Part shown: piece after piece, positions 7,713-16,782 of the stretch
Layout of the letters: each line of letters begins with the position of its first letter
How positions within the stretch are numbered: position 1 is the first letter of the stretch
Assembly: GCA_965554225.1 (NCBI GenBank)
Contig: CBEVZC010000023.1
Span: 1-32,839 of the forward strand
Origin: BMS3ABIN04 sp965554225
GTDB taxonomy: Bacteria; Bacteroidota; Ignavibacteria; Ignavibacteriales; Melioribacteraceae
Direction of reading: 5' to 3'
Length of the DNA stretch: 32,839 nt
Position numbers and translations under genes: made by a program
The notes under the pieces: generated by a model
The model's database searches: none
Told to the model about the DNA's origin: nothing
Seen by the model: the letters and a program-made list of their open reading frames with translations, nothing else

Positions 7713-9374
7713 TTAATTGCTTTCAATTTCTTCTGTTATGGGTAGCTTTATAATTGCTTTTGTTCCTTTGTTTAACTCCGATTCAAAAAGTAGTTGACCA
7801 TTGTGATTTAAGATTATTCTTGAAGAAACAGCTAATCCTAAGCCCGTACCGCCTTTTTCTCTTTTGGTTGTGAAAAATGGGTCTTTGATTTTATTAAGTA
7901 TTGTAGCAGGAATTCCCACTCCTTCATCGGCAATTAAAATTTGTACCTTGTTTTCATTTTTTAAGAATTTACTAATAACATAAATACTTTGATTATTATC
8001 GGTTAATGCCTGACAGCTATTTTCGATTAAATTTATTATTACTTGCTCTAATCGTTGTGAATTTGCTTTAATTAAAGGAATTCTCTTATCTAATTTGATG
8101 GAAAAACGTTTTGTGGTTTTTTCAATTAGATTTTTTGTAAGGTTGATTGCTGAATTTATTACCTGATTAATATTTATTACCTGAAATTTATTCCAAGGTT
8201 CGTTTCTTGCAAAACCTTTTAATTCTTTTACTATATCCTTAATTCGTCTGGAACCGTCGGAAATTCCTTCTAAAATTTTTGGCATTGATTCTTTGATCTT
8301 AGAGTAAGTTAAATGGTTCCCAACGTTAAAATCACCGTTTGATTTGTAATAATCTTCAAGAATGGGTAAAATGTTAAACCAAGTTTTTGATACTAATTTT
8401 GAGTTAAGAAGTACATAATTGTTTGGGTTGTTGATTTCGTGTGCCACGCCGGAAACCAAAGTTCCCAAAGCTACCATTTTATCGGCTTGAACTAGCTGAT
8501 CTAATTTAAGTTTTGCCTCTTTTTCCGCTTTTATTCTTTCTGTTATATCTAAAATAATTCCATGAAAATGTGTAATGGCCCCGGCTTCTCCGTGTCTAAC
8601 CGATAAATAATTATCTACCCAGCGTACTTTACCCGATTTATTTAAAATTCTAAAAGTCAGCTTAAATTTTTCTTCACCTATTAATGCTCTATGATAAAGT
8701 TCGTTAATGGTTTTTTCTAAATCCTTTGGATGAATAATATTTTGAAATGAAATGTCACCTGAATAAAAATCGTCGGGTATATATCCCAGCTGCCTAATGT
8801 TTTCCGTTACAAATTCAACAGGCATTCCGTTGTGAGCAGCCCATAAAAAGCCTATGGCCGGACTTTCGTTAAAGATATATGCTAATTCTTCATATTTTAT
8901 ATATGTTTTGTTAAGCTCGTTTTCAATTCTTTTTTTGCCCGAAATATCTTTTTTAATAATTATAAAAAGATTAGTTCCGTTTTTATTATCAGCTATTGGA
9001 AGTATGGTTTGTTCTAAGAACAGCAATTTACCGTTCTTGCTTTTTTCAACTACATCACCGTTCCAAATCCTTCCAGTTTGAATTGCTTCCAAGGACGTAA
9101 ATGAAAAATTTCTTTTGTTATTTTCGGAACTTAGAAAATCGCTTTTCTTATTATAAACTTCTTTATTGGAATAACCTGTTAATTTTGTAAAAGCAGAATT
9201 AACCCATAAAAATTTCCCTTCCGCATCAATAAGTTCGAGACTAATATCCGCCGCTTCCAATAAATCAGGGAGCCAATTTACAAGTCCGTCTAAAATTATA
9301 TTATTTTGCGAATATAAGCCTGGATTTGGCTGAAAATTGAACTGTTCATTTGGTATGTTATTATGCTTTATCAT
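7713..9374 (-). CDS. PAS-domain sensor histidine kinase, soluble
   Basis: About 553-aa cytoplasmic sensor kinase. Two PAS domains are seen: one around residues 40-150 (DAEGKFLWVNSAFTKLTGY) and one around 165-290, ending in the PAC-type GIILDITERIKAEKEA. The HisKA helix carries the phospho-acceptor in LVSGVAHEINNPNNY (His about 312). The HATPase_c domain has N-box LIENSCQAL, G1 DEGVGIP and G2 GGTGLGLAVS. The HEINNPNNY form is typical of kinases with a long insert between the HisKA helices, and residues about 330-370 fit that. No transmembrane segment is present, so the signal is probably cytoplasmic. The frame also allows a GTG start at 9389; I prefer the ATG at 9374. It precedes and almost touches the NtrC-type gene, its likely partner. 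Confidence 0.9.
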   Translation of the reverse strand: MIKHNNIPNEQFNFQPNPGLYSQNNIILDGLVNWLPDLLEAADISLELIDAEGKFLWVNSAFTKLTGYSNKEVYNKKSDFLSSENNKRNFSFTSLEAIQTGRIWNGDVVEKSKNGKLLFLEQTILPIADNKNGTNLFIIIKKDISGKKRIENELNKTYIKYEELAYIFNESPAIGFLWAAHNGMPVEFVTENIRQLGYIPDDFYSGDISFQNIIHPKDLEKTINELYHRALIGEEKFKLTFRILNKSGKVRWVDNYLSVRHGEAGAITHFHGIILDITERIKAEKEAKLKLDQLVQADKMVALGTLVSGVAHEINNPNNYVLLNSKLVSKTWFNILPILEDYYKSNGDFNVGNHLTYSKIKESMPKILEGISDGSRRIKDIVKELKGFARNEPWNKFQVININQVINSAINLTKNLIEKTTKRFSIKLDKRIPLIKANSQRLEQVIINLIENSCQALTDNNQSIYVISKFLKNENKVQILIADEGVGIPATILNKIKDPFFTTKREKGGTGLGLAVSSRIILNHNGQLLFESELNKGTKAIIKLPITEEIESN

Positions 9375-9389
9375 CCTTGATTTGAGCAC

Positions 9390-9831
9390 TCGCAGTTATA
9401 AATTTGCAATAATCAACTATTCTTCCATGAGTTGATTGCCGAAACTATTTCTCTTAAATATTTTACAAAACCATCCTAATTTTATTTGAAAGAATGTCGA
9501 CTTGCTCTATTTCTTATCTTTATTTGTATTATTATTTTTTTTATTTAACTTAATATCGAAAATAGATCACAATATTTTAATTTATATTCTATTATTTCGA
9601 GTATTTAAATTAATCGAAGTTTTTTCACTTTATTATCGGAGCGGAAGTACAAAATGTTTTAGTAAAAGTTTATTAATTTTATTTTATTAAACTTAAAAAG
9701 TATGTTTAGGGATGGGTAATAATTAATTTTTTATTTTGAACGATAAATAGATAAAACGGACTTGTTTATGTAAAGATTTCTAAATAAGTATAAAGTGATA
9801 AATACATTTTGAAAATAAATTAAAGATTAAA
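9390..9831. other. Divergent intergenic region, no gene seen
   Basis: About 440 bp, very AT-rich, between the minus-strand kinase operon and the plus-strand polysaccharide genes, so it should hold promoters for both. It contains a perfect 8-bp inverted repeat near the kinase start and a weaker AAGTTTA/TAAACTT pair (9666-9694). A 62-codon TTG-started frame at 9502-9690 looks like chance hydrophobic translation of AT-rich DNA. Confidence 0.6.
9411..9437. promoter_or_regulatory. Perfect inverted repeat upstream of the sensor kinase gene
   Basis: AATCAACT-11 nt-AGTTGATT, perfect 8-bp arms, 37 nt upstream of the kinase ATG (22 nt from the alternative GTG). Position and symmetry suit an operator or a leader hairpin. 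No factor can be assigned. Confidence 0.35.
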
Positions 9832-12114
9832 ATGAAAAACAGACCACCGTATGGTTATGTGCCGGAAAGCAAAGAATATCCTAAATGGAAATTAATATTA
9901 CGTAGGAAGCGAACTATTCTTACAGTTTTTGCCGTATTTTTAATTCTGGCTGCCGGTTTTACATTTCTGCAAGAAACTTGGTATAGAACAAGCGCTACAA
10001 TCAATTTTAATCCCACTGAAATTCAAAAATATTTAGTTAACAATCAAACAACCGAAGCTAAAGGGTTTGCCGGGTTAAACGCAGAGAGTTTAATTGGCGA
10101 AGTAGCGCGAGATTTAATAAATAATAAAAACTTTGGTAAAAGGATAAGCAGTAAAACTTTACCGATAGTAGTAAAAGCACGGAAAAGTAGTGGAAATCTT
10201 AATAATCAGATAAATTTTATTAAAAACAGATTAAAAGATTGGGTGCAATTCGAAACCGATAAGGTAAATGGACTAGTACAAATTACATGTATGAATCATA
10301 ACGCAAACCAAGCTGCCGGCTTAGCAAATTTATTTGCTGATCTATATTATCGAAAAAGTGTACTCGATAATATGTCCGGTTTAACATCTGCTATTAAATA
10401 TCTCAAGGAACAAAAGGAAAAAAAGCAGACAGAATTGCAGAAAAGTAAATTAGCATATCAGAAGTTTACCGAGTCGGCAGAATCAATTGAGCTGAATTCC
10501 AGCGAGAAAATATTAGTTAATAAAATTTCAGAATTGGAGTCGGAGTTAGAATTAACAGATATGCAGCTTAAGATTAAAGGAATGATATTAAGTTCATATA
10601 CAAAAGAGCTTGATAAAATTCTTCCCAATAGAGCTCCTGGGCTTGTAGATATTACAGATGAGCAAGCTGTTAAATTGCAAGATAAAATAGAAAAAACAGA
10701 AGCGAAAAATGCCGTCCTTTCTGTTATGAAAATTTATAAAGATTTTAACCCGACATTATCTTGGGAAGATTTTAAAGTTGCTAATTTAGATACGCTTAAA
10801 AATCAACTCCGTAGCATAGTAAGAAACTATACTAAAGCTGTTATTAAAACCGATAAAAACGTTAATGCCGAGTTGGTTGTTGATTTAGTCGGCAAAATCC
10901 AAGATATGAAATTAAAAACGGCAGAATATGATTTAGTTGAATCAATTATATACGATGCTCTTACGGAACTCGAACAAAAGTATAATGGAATAAGCTTTGA
11001 AAAAAGCAGAATTGCCAGGTTAACAAGGAACTTATACTTTAATCAGAAATTATATGATAAGATCGAAAATGAATATCAGCTTTTAAGTAATCAAGAATTA
11101 AACTCAACACCTACAATTGAGTATGTCGACTATGCTCAAGTACCCGAAAGCCCGTTTAAACCGAATTTATTATTAAACCTACTTTTCGGTGGAATATTAG
11201 GCTTAATTATTGGGACTATTATAGCATATAGAATGAGCATTTTTGGAACTAACGTAGTTTCATCTGAAGATTTAGAGTTCCTGGGATTAAAAATAATTTC
11301 AACAATTTCTCATATTGGTAAGAATAAACCATTTTTAATAGAAACGCCTGCACGTAATAAAAGGGATAATTATAACGAATCTTCGGATCAAGAAGTTTTG
11401 GATTCCTTCCAAAGGATTTCTGCTTTTCTGAAATATGGATCACTTGAACAAACAATTAAATCGGTTTTAATTGTTAGTACCGGATTGGAAGAAGGAAAAA
11501 GTTTGGTAGCATCAAATTTAGCTATTTCACTAGCCCACGAGGGACATAGTGTTTTATTGGTGGACACTAATTTAAAACGACCGAGATTGCATAAGTTTTT
11601 TAGAGTTAACTCTAAACCTTCATTTGCACATTATTTGTTCCGGAAAGAAGGACTGGATCGAGTAATAAAGAAAACACATGTTGAAGGATTAAGTATAATT
11701 ACATCAATTGAATTTCCTCAAGATCCTGCTGTTGTAATAACTTCCGAAAGAATGAAAAAGTTTGTCTCCTTGGTAAATGAAAAGTATGATTATGTTATTT
11801 ACGATGGAATGGCATTGTTTCAGTGCGAGGAGGAAATATTGCTGGCAGAATTATTAGATCAAATTATTGTTGTTGTTAGAGCAAATAAAACCGGCTTTAG
11901 TGATCTGAAGAAGGGTAGCGCTATTTTTTCAAAATTCAATATTGCACCGGACGGCTATATATTAAATGATATTAATAATCCCGATGCATCGAGTGATAAG
12001 AACGAGCGCGACAAGTTTTCAAGTTTGCCGAGCAGGAGAGATCATTATAAAAGATTTCAAAAAACATCAAAACATAAAAATGTTAGTCCGGATTCGGAAG
12101 AAAGAAAAACATAG
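9832..12114 (+). CDS. Wzz / BY-kinase-like polysaccharide co-polymerase
   Basis: 760-aa inner-membrane protein of the Wzc/ExoP type. Membrane span 1 is at about residues 28-47, followed by a long periplasmic part with coiled-coil segments (about 175-260 and 380-425) and membrane span 2 at about 445-468, just after a proline-containing PESPFKPN motif typical of Wzz proteins. The cytoplasmic ATPase domain has a Walker A-like STGLEEGKSL (K556, S557), Walker A-prime LLVDTNLKRP (D578) and a degenerate Walker B YVIYDG (D658). The usual proline-rich Walker B context is missing and the C-terminal tail has a single tyrosine rather than a tyrosine cluster, so autokinase activity is doubtful. The role would be chain-length control and export of a surface polysaccharide, consistent with the next gene. 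No Wza or glycosyltransferase genes are in the window. Confidence 0.85.
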   Translation: MKNRPPYGYVPESKEYPKWKLILRRKRTILTVFAVFLILAAGFTFLQETWYRTSATINFNPTEIQKYLVNNQTTEAKGFAGLNAESLIGEVARDLINNKNFGKRISSKTLPIVVKARKSSGNLNNQINFIKNRLKDWVQFETDKVNGLVQITCMNHNANQAAGLANLFADLYYRKSVLDNMSGLTSAIKYLKEQKEKKQTELQKSKLAYQKFTESAESIELNSSEKILVNKISELESELELTDMQLKIKGMILSSYTKELDKILPNRAPGLVDITDEQAVKLQDKIEKTEAKNAVLSVMKIYKDFNPTLSWEDFKVANLDTLKNQLRSIVRNYTKAVIKTDKNVNAELVVDLVGKIQDMKLKTAEYDLVESIIYDALTELEQKYNGISFEKSRIARLTRNLYFNQKLYDKIENEYQLLSNQELNSTPTIEYVDYAQVPESPFKPNLLLNLLFGGILGLIIGTIIAYRMSIFGTNVVSSEDLEFLGLKIISTISHIGKNKPFLIETPARNKRDNYNESSDQEVLDSFQRISAFLKYGSLEQTIKSVLIVSTGLEEGKSLVASNLAISLAHEGHSVLLVDTNLKRPRLHKFFRVNSKPSFAHYLFRKEGLDRVIKKTHVEGLSIITSIEFPQDPAVVITSERMKKFVSLVNEKYDYVIYDGMALFQCEEEILLAELLDQIIVVVRANKTGFSDLKKGSAIFSKFNIAPDGYILNDINNPDASSDKNERDKFSSLPSRRDHYKRFQKTSKHKNVSPDSEERKT

Positions 12115-12189
12115 AGAAACCAAGATTTTATTTCAGCATTTTTTAGATTAAAATATTATTTAAATTATTATGATAAGAATTTAAATTAT

Positions 12190-13857
12190 ATGACTTATTT
12201 ATTAGTGTTTGTGGCCAGTTTTATTACTACTATTTTCCTTACTCCTTATTTTATTTCTATTTTGAAAAAAGCAAGCATTGTTGATGTTCCCGGTGGTAGA
12301 AAGCTGCATTCTGAAACTATTCCACGTATGGGCGGTTTGGTTATCTTTCTTGTAGTTTTAACTATCCTGAACGCATTTGTGCAAGATTTTGATGCAATTA
12401 AATTACTTCTTGTTTCTTCTACAATTTTAATTTTAGTAGGAATAATTGATGATGTAATCGGTCTGGATAGTTTTATAAAATTCATTTTTCAAAATATTGC
12501 TGCAGTTGTATTAATTATTTATCTTGAAAATAAATTTTCTGCAGTTGAGCTTTTAGGAATTACACTTGTAGAACCTCTCAACTATTTGGTCCTACTGTTG
12601 TTCATTGTCGGAACTATCAATTCAATAAATTTGTTAGACGGTCTTGATGGGTTGGCAAGTGGTTTCGCATTACTAATATTTTCAATTATTTTAGCCTTAG
12701 CAATTCACAAACACGATACATTCATCATTTTAATTACGGCAAGTTTAATAGGAAGTTTAGTCGGGTTTTTAAGGTTTAATGCATTTCCGGCAAGTATTTT
12801 TTTAGGAGATACCGGTGCCTATATCCTTGGATTTTTCTTCGTGCTTACAACATCACTTACGTCCATTAATTATAACGATAAAGTCCTTGATTTGACTTTC
12901 CCTATTATTTTGTTAGGATTACCTTTAATTGATACCGTTAAAGTTTTTGTAGTTAGAATTATAAATAAACACAATCCTTTTGAAGCGGATACAAGTCATC
13001 AGCATTATATTCTCTATAAAAATAATATTAAACATGAAGTAACCGTATTTTTAATAGAAATATTTACTTTAATATTTATTTTGCTTGCTATATTTTATTT
13101 ACAAGGTCTAAAAATCCCATCAATTATTCTTTTTGTGCTTTTTACTGTTTTGCTGCTGATGATTGAGCCATTCTTGAAAACTATCAATGTATCCGCTAAG
13201 GTAATTGGAATATTAAATCACCTTAAAGAAATGAGAATTAAGCATTTAAAAGGAACGCTTAAATTATTGATTTTTCTTTCTTCAGTACTTATTGCTGTAA
13301 TAAGTATTTTATCGTTTTCTTTTAAGTCTTCTTTAAACACCCAAGAACTTATTTTTCTTTCAATTACCATGGGATTGTTATTATTCCTTGCCTTTTTACA
13401 ATTTCAGAAAACAAAACAGATAGCACACTTATACATTTTCCTAAATTTTGTCATCTTCTTTATCGTGTCAAAATTAAGTTTACCGTCTCTGCTTGTTACT
13501 TCTATGAAGTTTTCCGAAGTTATATCTATACATGATATTAGCTTTTACTTTCTCGTGATCTTAATAGTTATTTCTTTGTTGTATAGATGGAACTACTTTA
13601 GAGGAAAGAAAATTCTTTTTACGGGTATAGATTTAACTATGATTGTTTTTATTCTTTTGACTTTCATAGTTAATAAAATCTTACAATTTGATTTTAACTA
13701 TTATTTAAGCATAAGTTTATTGGAGGCATTTATCTTTTATATTTGGTTTAAGGTTGTAAGTGATTTGAACCAAAAGTATGAACTTTACTTAGCACTATAT
13801 TCTTTTGTTTTGCCAATTGCACTTCTTTTAACTCTTCTTGTTTTAAGATTGACCTAA
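12190..13857 (+). CDS. WecA/TagO-like undecaprenyl-phosphate sugar-1-phosphate transferase with C-terminal membrane extension
   Basis: 555-aa polytopic membrane protein. The first 330 or so residues match the MraY/WecA family, which loads a HexNAc-1-phosphate from a UDP-sugar onto undecaprenyl phosphate to start polysaccharide synthesis. Signatures: DD87-88 in GIIDDVIGLD, NLLDGLDGLASG (D150, D153), FLGDTGAYILGF (D207) and the histidine motif SHQHY (H270, H272). The last 220 residues form about six more hydrophobic helices with no recognisable motif, making it much longer than usual WecA (about 350-380 aa). It starts 75 nt after the Wzz/BY-kinase-like gene on the same strand, so one transcript is likely. 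Confidence 0.87.
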   Translation: MTYLLVFVASFITTIFLTPYFISILKKASIVDVPGGRKLHSETIPRMGGLVIFLVVLTILNAFVQDFDAIKLLLVSSTILILVGIIDDVIGLDSFIKFIFQNIAAVVLIIYLENKFSAVELLGITLVEPLNYLVLLLFIVGTINSINLLDGLDGLASGFALLIFSIILALAIHKHDTFIILITASLIGSLVGFLRFNAFPASIFLGDTGAYILGFFFVLTTSLTSINYNDKVLDLTFPIILLGLPLIDTVKVFVVRIINKHNPFEADTSHQHYILYKNNIKHEVTVFLIEIFTLIFILLAIFYLQGLKIPSIILFVLFTVLLLMIEPFLKTINVSAKVIGILNHLKEMRIKHLKGTLKLLIFLSSVLIAVISILSFSFKSSLNTQELIFLSITMGLLLFLAFLQFQKTKQIAHLYIFLNFVIFFIVSKLSLPSLLVTSMKFSEVISIHDISFYFLVILIVISLLYRWNYFRGKKILFTGIDLTMIVFILLTFIVNKILQFDFNYYLSISLLEAFIFYIWFKVVSDLNQKYELYLALYSFVLPIALLLTLLVLRLT

Positions 13858-13935
13858 TAAGTTATGGGGAAAGTATTCTAATAAAATAATTTCATTTCCG
13901 GCGGGAATTACTATTACAAATTATAAGGATTGATG

Positions 13936-13974
13936 TAACAGTTTTATACATAAATTAGAGTTAGCTAACTGTTA
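13936..13974. repeat. Inverted repeat between convergent genes
   Basis: TAACAGTT-23 nt-AACTGTTA, perfect 8-bp arms, located between the end of the WecA-like gene (plus) and the end of the 55-aa gene (minus). The placement suits a two-way transcription end, but there is no strong T-tract. Confidence 0.3.
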
Positions 13975-14050
13975 TTTGTGAGCGTGATCATGTAAATTAA
14001 AGCGGATATAGAATTTTGGGGGTTAACTTTTAGAAAATGATAAGAATGTT

Positions 14051-14218
14051 TTAGACAAATAATTTAATTAGCAGAATACTTAAAGCCGCAAAATATCCTA
14101 TTCCCATGTAGAATTTGATTGAACTTTCTACTTTTACTCTTTCAATAGGGCTAATATTTTGTAATTCTGAAGATTTTCCTTTGATAGCTTCAAGAATATA
14201 AGATTGAGCGCTGAACAT
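14051..14218 (-). CDS. Small tail-anchored membrane protein, 55 aa, unknown
   Basis: A short frame beginning MFSAQSYILEAIKGKS and ending in a single hydrophobic helix (YMGIGYFAALSILLIKLFV) at the extreme C-terminus. The layout is a charged, soluble N-terminal 35 residues plus a membrane anchor. A Shine-Dalgarno-like AAAAGGA lies 7-8 nt before the ATG, which supports it as a real gene. It sits alone between the GH13 operon and the WecA-like gene. I do not recognise the family. A different 71-codon frame overlaps it (14134-14349), but that has no ribosome site and looks like a shadow. Confidence 0.55.
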   Translation of the reverse strand: MFSAQSYILEAIKGKSSELQNISPIERVKVESSIKFYMGIGYFAALSILLIKLFV

Positions 14219-14262
14219 TTTGAAATCCTTTTCAATTGAATAAATTTTTCCTTGAGAGTATT

Positions 14263-14304
14263 ATCGGCACATGTTAAAAAAAGTTTAATTTTTTTTAATC
14301 CGAT
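14263..14304. terminator. Nested hairpin downstream of the GH13 gene
   Basis: Core TTAAAAAAA-GTTTAAT-TTTTTTTAA (9-bp arms, 7-nt loop, 14274-14298) is flanked by ATCGG/CCGAT, which pair outside it with a small asymmetric bulge. It lies 60-100 nt after the GH13 stop codon and about 45 nt before the small membrane-protein start. It may end the ChaN-PAP2-GH13 transcript. Confidence 0.4.
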
Positions 14305-14364
14305 CACAGAAAAATTATTATAGAAAAGATATAATCCTAAATACTGCAATTTGGAGTTGGCAAA

Positions 14365-16767
14365 TTATTCGGGTTTATAGATTGCCCAATCCATTGCGGG
14401 TACAACAATTACAACACTGTTTCTATCGGTAGGGATTTTTCTCCCGGTATTGATATTTTCTAAATAATTAACATCTAAAAATTCCGGCAGAACAAGCTCT
14501 ATTCTTTTTGGTACATTGCTTTTGTTCAACAATACGATTAATCTTTCGTTCATATCACTGCGCATATAAACATAAGTTGTGCTATCAGCTCGTAACGTAT
14601 AGAAGTCCCCGTAACGCAGAGCCGGATGATTTTTCCTCAAATTTATTATTTTACTTACATTCCTTAATGTTTCTTTTTCATATTTAGATAATTTGTTTCC
14701 AAATCTCATCATTCTTCTGTTGTCCGGATCCGATGCACCGGTCATACCGAACTCGCTTCCATAATAAATAACCGGCAATCCGGGTATTGTATTCATATAA
14801 GCCATATAAAGAACAAGCTTTTTATAACTTTCAGGATGATCAACTTTAGGCGGATTATTCCAGCCTTCTTCTACCGCACTCCATTGACTAACATCAAGGT
14901 CGCCGTCTGCGAATGCCATAAATCTGTTTTTGTCCTGGCTGTCCATAATATTACCCATTAAATTATTGTAACCATATACAGAAAACGATTTATGCATTTC
15001 TTTGTCCAAACCGTTAAAAGAAATTTTTGGTTTTATAAATGTCGGTAGAGCAACATCGTATAGGTTAAAATTGAACTGTGCATTTAACTGTCCGTTATTA
15101 ACATAAGAGCTTATTAAATTGTAGCTTCCGAATGTTTCTCCAATTTGATAAATTTTAACATCCTTGTTAAACTCCATTTCTTTGTTCAATTTTCGCGTTA
15201 ATTCCCGCCAAAATTTATTCGGGACATGTTTTACAGCATCATGTCTAAACCCATCTGCTCCGGTTTGTTTTAACCACCATATTGCGTTATCCGTCATTGT
15301 ATCTTGAGCAATTTTTGAATCGATAAAATCAAAAGTAGGAAGATAAGGTTCAAACCACGTAGTTAATCTGTATTCATCCCAGAATCTTAGATTTAATCTT
15401 CCATCCGGCAGTTTTAAATGACCAAACCAATCGCGATGATTTTTGAAAAACGGATGTTCTTTGTGAACATGGTGAGAAACAAAATCCAGCAGTACTTTTA
15501 TATTATGCGAATGAGCTTTTTTAATAACTTCTTTTAATTTTTGAAAAGTACCGAACTCTTCTTCCACTCTTGTCGCGCTAATTGGCCAATAGCCATGATA
15601 GCCGCTAAACCAGCGGTGCGGCTTTGGATATTCTCTAAAAGCTTCGTTAGGGTTGTCGTTTACGGGTGAAATCCAAAGTGTATTGACGCCAAGCGAATCA
15701 AAATAACCGGCATCTATTTGGTTAATAATCCCTTGAAAATCTCCTCCCATATAGTTAGCCTTGATTGATAAAGAGTCGTGAATTATCGGGTGATCAATCG
15801 ATTTGTCGCCGTCATCAAATCTATCTACCATAAGCATGTAAATAATACCGTCATGCCAGGTAAAATGATTATTGTCTGCCGGTATTCCGTTAAACAGAAT
15901 GGTAGTTTGTATGTTGGAAACTATACCATGATAATTTACCGCAAAACGAAGAACATTCTTACCGCTTAGCTCTGCTTTGGGAATTATAAGTTTAATTTCA
16001 TTTGATTTTAATTTAATTAAATTTAACTCAATTGGTGCATTGTTTAATAAGGCAAAAATGTTTTTGCCGGACAATGCCGGGGTTCCTTTTTGAGTCTCAA
16101 AATAATATTTGTACTTAAATGTATCCGGACTATTTTCGTATCCCAATACGTGTAAAAACACTTTATTGCTATCGGTATCATTTATTGAAATAACCGAATT
16201 AAAATCACCAAACCCGTTCGGTACTTTAACGGGATTATTAGGGTCAACAATTTCCTTGCCGTCGCCGAAAAATTTGTACTGGTAATTGCCAGGCTCAAGT
16301 GGAACTTCGACTTCGTAAATACCGTTACCGTTTTTGTCTTGCATAAATAACTGGTGTCTGTTCCAGCCGTTAAAACTTCCGAAAAGAGTTAGTTCTTTGT
16401 ACTTCTCTTTCGGTTTAAATGAAAACTTATAGTAACGTTCCTTTTTTACAATAACAGGTATTCCGTAACTTTTTCCGTTTAAATCAAAGTTTACTAATGT
16501 TATTCCGTTAAAATTTTTGTGCGATTTAAGATAAAGTTTTTTTGTAGCTCTATTGAATTTCACTTCAAGATTAAGGTTTGATTGAAATTGCAAATTATAG
16601 TTTGGGTAGTAAAATAAGTCGCTAACTAAAACCGAATCGACTTGGTTTGCTTTAAGATGGATGGGTTTAATTATATCTTCAATAGACTGAGCACTGCAGC
16701 TTACAAACAATAAGAAAGAAAAAGAAAGTATAAATAATAATCTATTAGTTAAATTTTGTGTCAACAT
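14365..16767 (-). CDS. Exported alpha-amylase-type glycoside hydrolase (GH13) with E-set/CBM48 domain
   Basis: 800-aa exported protein with a hydrophobic signal peptide ending in LFVSC (possible lipobox, C24, though the -3 residue is Phe). Residues about 110-185 form a glycogen-binding E-set/CBM48-type domain (LTLFGSFNGWNRHQ, YQYKFFGDGKEIVDPNNP). The GH13 barrel follows from about 300: region I DFVSHH, region II DGFRHDAVKH (nucleophile D510), region III IGETFG (acid/base E544) and region IV SQDKNRF (D612). The full catalytic triad is present. Region IV has Gln where most family members have His in the N-H-D motif. A beta-sandwich C-domain closes the protein. The substrate is probably an alpha-glucan or cyclomaltodextrin outside the cytoplasm. 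It is third in a minus-strand operon, 15 nt after the PAP2_C gene, with AAGG before the ATG. Confidence 0.9.
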   Translation of the reverse strand: MLTQNLTNRLLFILSFSFLLFVSCSAQSIEDIIKPIHLKANQVDSVLVSDLFYYPNYNLQFQSNLNLEVKFNRATKKLYLKSHKNFNGITLVNFDLNGKSYGIPVIVKKERYYKFSFKPKEKYKELTLFGSFNGWNRHQLFMQDKNGNGIYEVEVPLEPGNYQYKFFGDGKEIVDPNNPVKVPNGFGDFNSVISINDTDSNKVFLHVLGYENSPDTFKYKYYFETQKGTPALSGKNIFALLNNAPIELNLIKLKSNEIKLIIPKAELSGKNVLRFAVNYHGIVSNIQTTILFNGIPADNNHFTWHDGIIYMLMVDRFDDGDKSIDHPIIHDSLSIKANYMGGDFQGIINQIDAGYFDSLGVNTLWISPVNDNPNEAFREYPKPHRWFSGYHGYWPISATRVEEEFGTFQKLKEVIKKAHSHNIKVLLDFVSHHVHKEHPFFKNHRDWFGHLKLPDGRLNLRFWDEYRLTTWFEPYLPTFDFIDSKIAQDTMTDNAIWWLKQTGADGFRHDAVKHVPNKFWRELTRKLNKEMEFNKDVKIYQIGETFGSYNLISSYVNNGQLNAQFNFNLYDVALPTFIKPKISFNGLDKEMHKSFSVYGYNNLMGNIMDSQDKNRFMAFADGDLDVSQWSAVEEGWNNPPKVDHPESYKKLVLYMAYMNTIPGLPVIYYGSEFGMTGASDPDNRRMMRFGNKLSKYEKETLRNVSKIINLRKNHPALRYGDFYTLRADSTTYVYMRSDMNERLIVLLNKSNVPKRIELVLPEFLDVNYLENINTGRKIPTDRNSVVIVVPAMDWAIYKPE

Positions 16768-16782
16768 TCTTGAACCTTGATA

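Noticed and set aside
9418..9434. Possible sigma-54 promoter (TGG-N8-TTGA on minus strand) before the sensor kinase
   Set aside because: Spacing fits but the near-invariant GC of the -12 element is GA and the -24 element lacks CA; it also lies within the inverted repeat, so chance is likely.
9502..9690. 62-codon hydrophobic frame in the divergent gap
   Set aside because: TTG start, no ribosome site, composition typical of AT-rich noncoding DNA read as Leu/Phe/Ile.
14134..14349. 71-codon minus-strand frame
   Set aside because: Overlaps the better-supported 55-aa gene in another frame, has no ribosome site and spans the nested hairpin.
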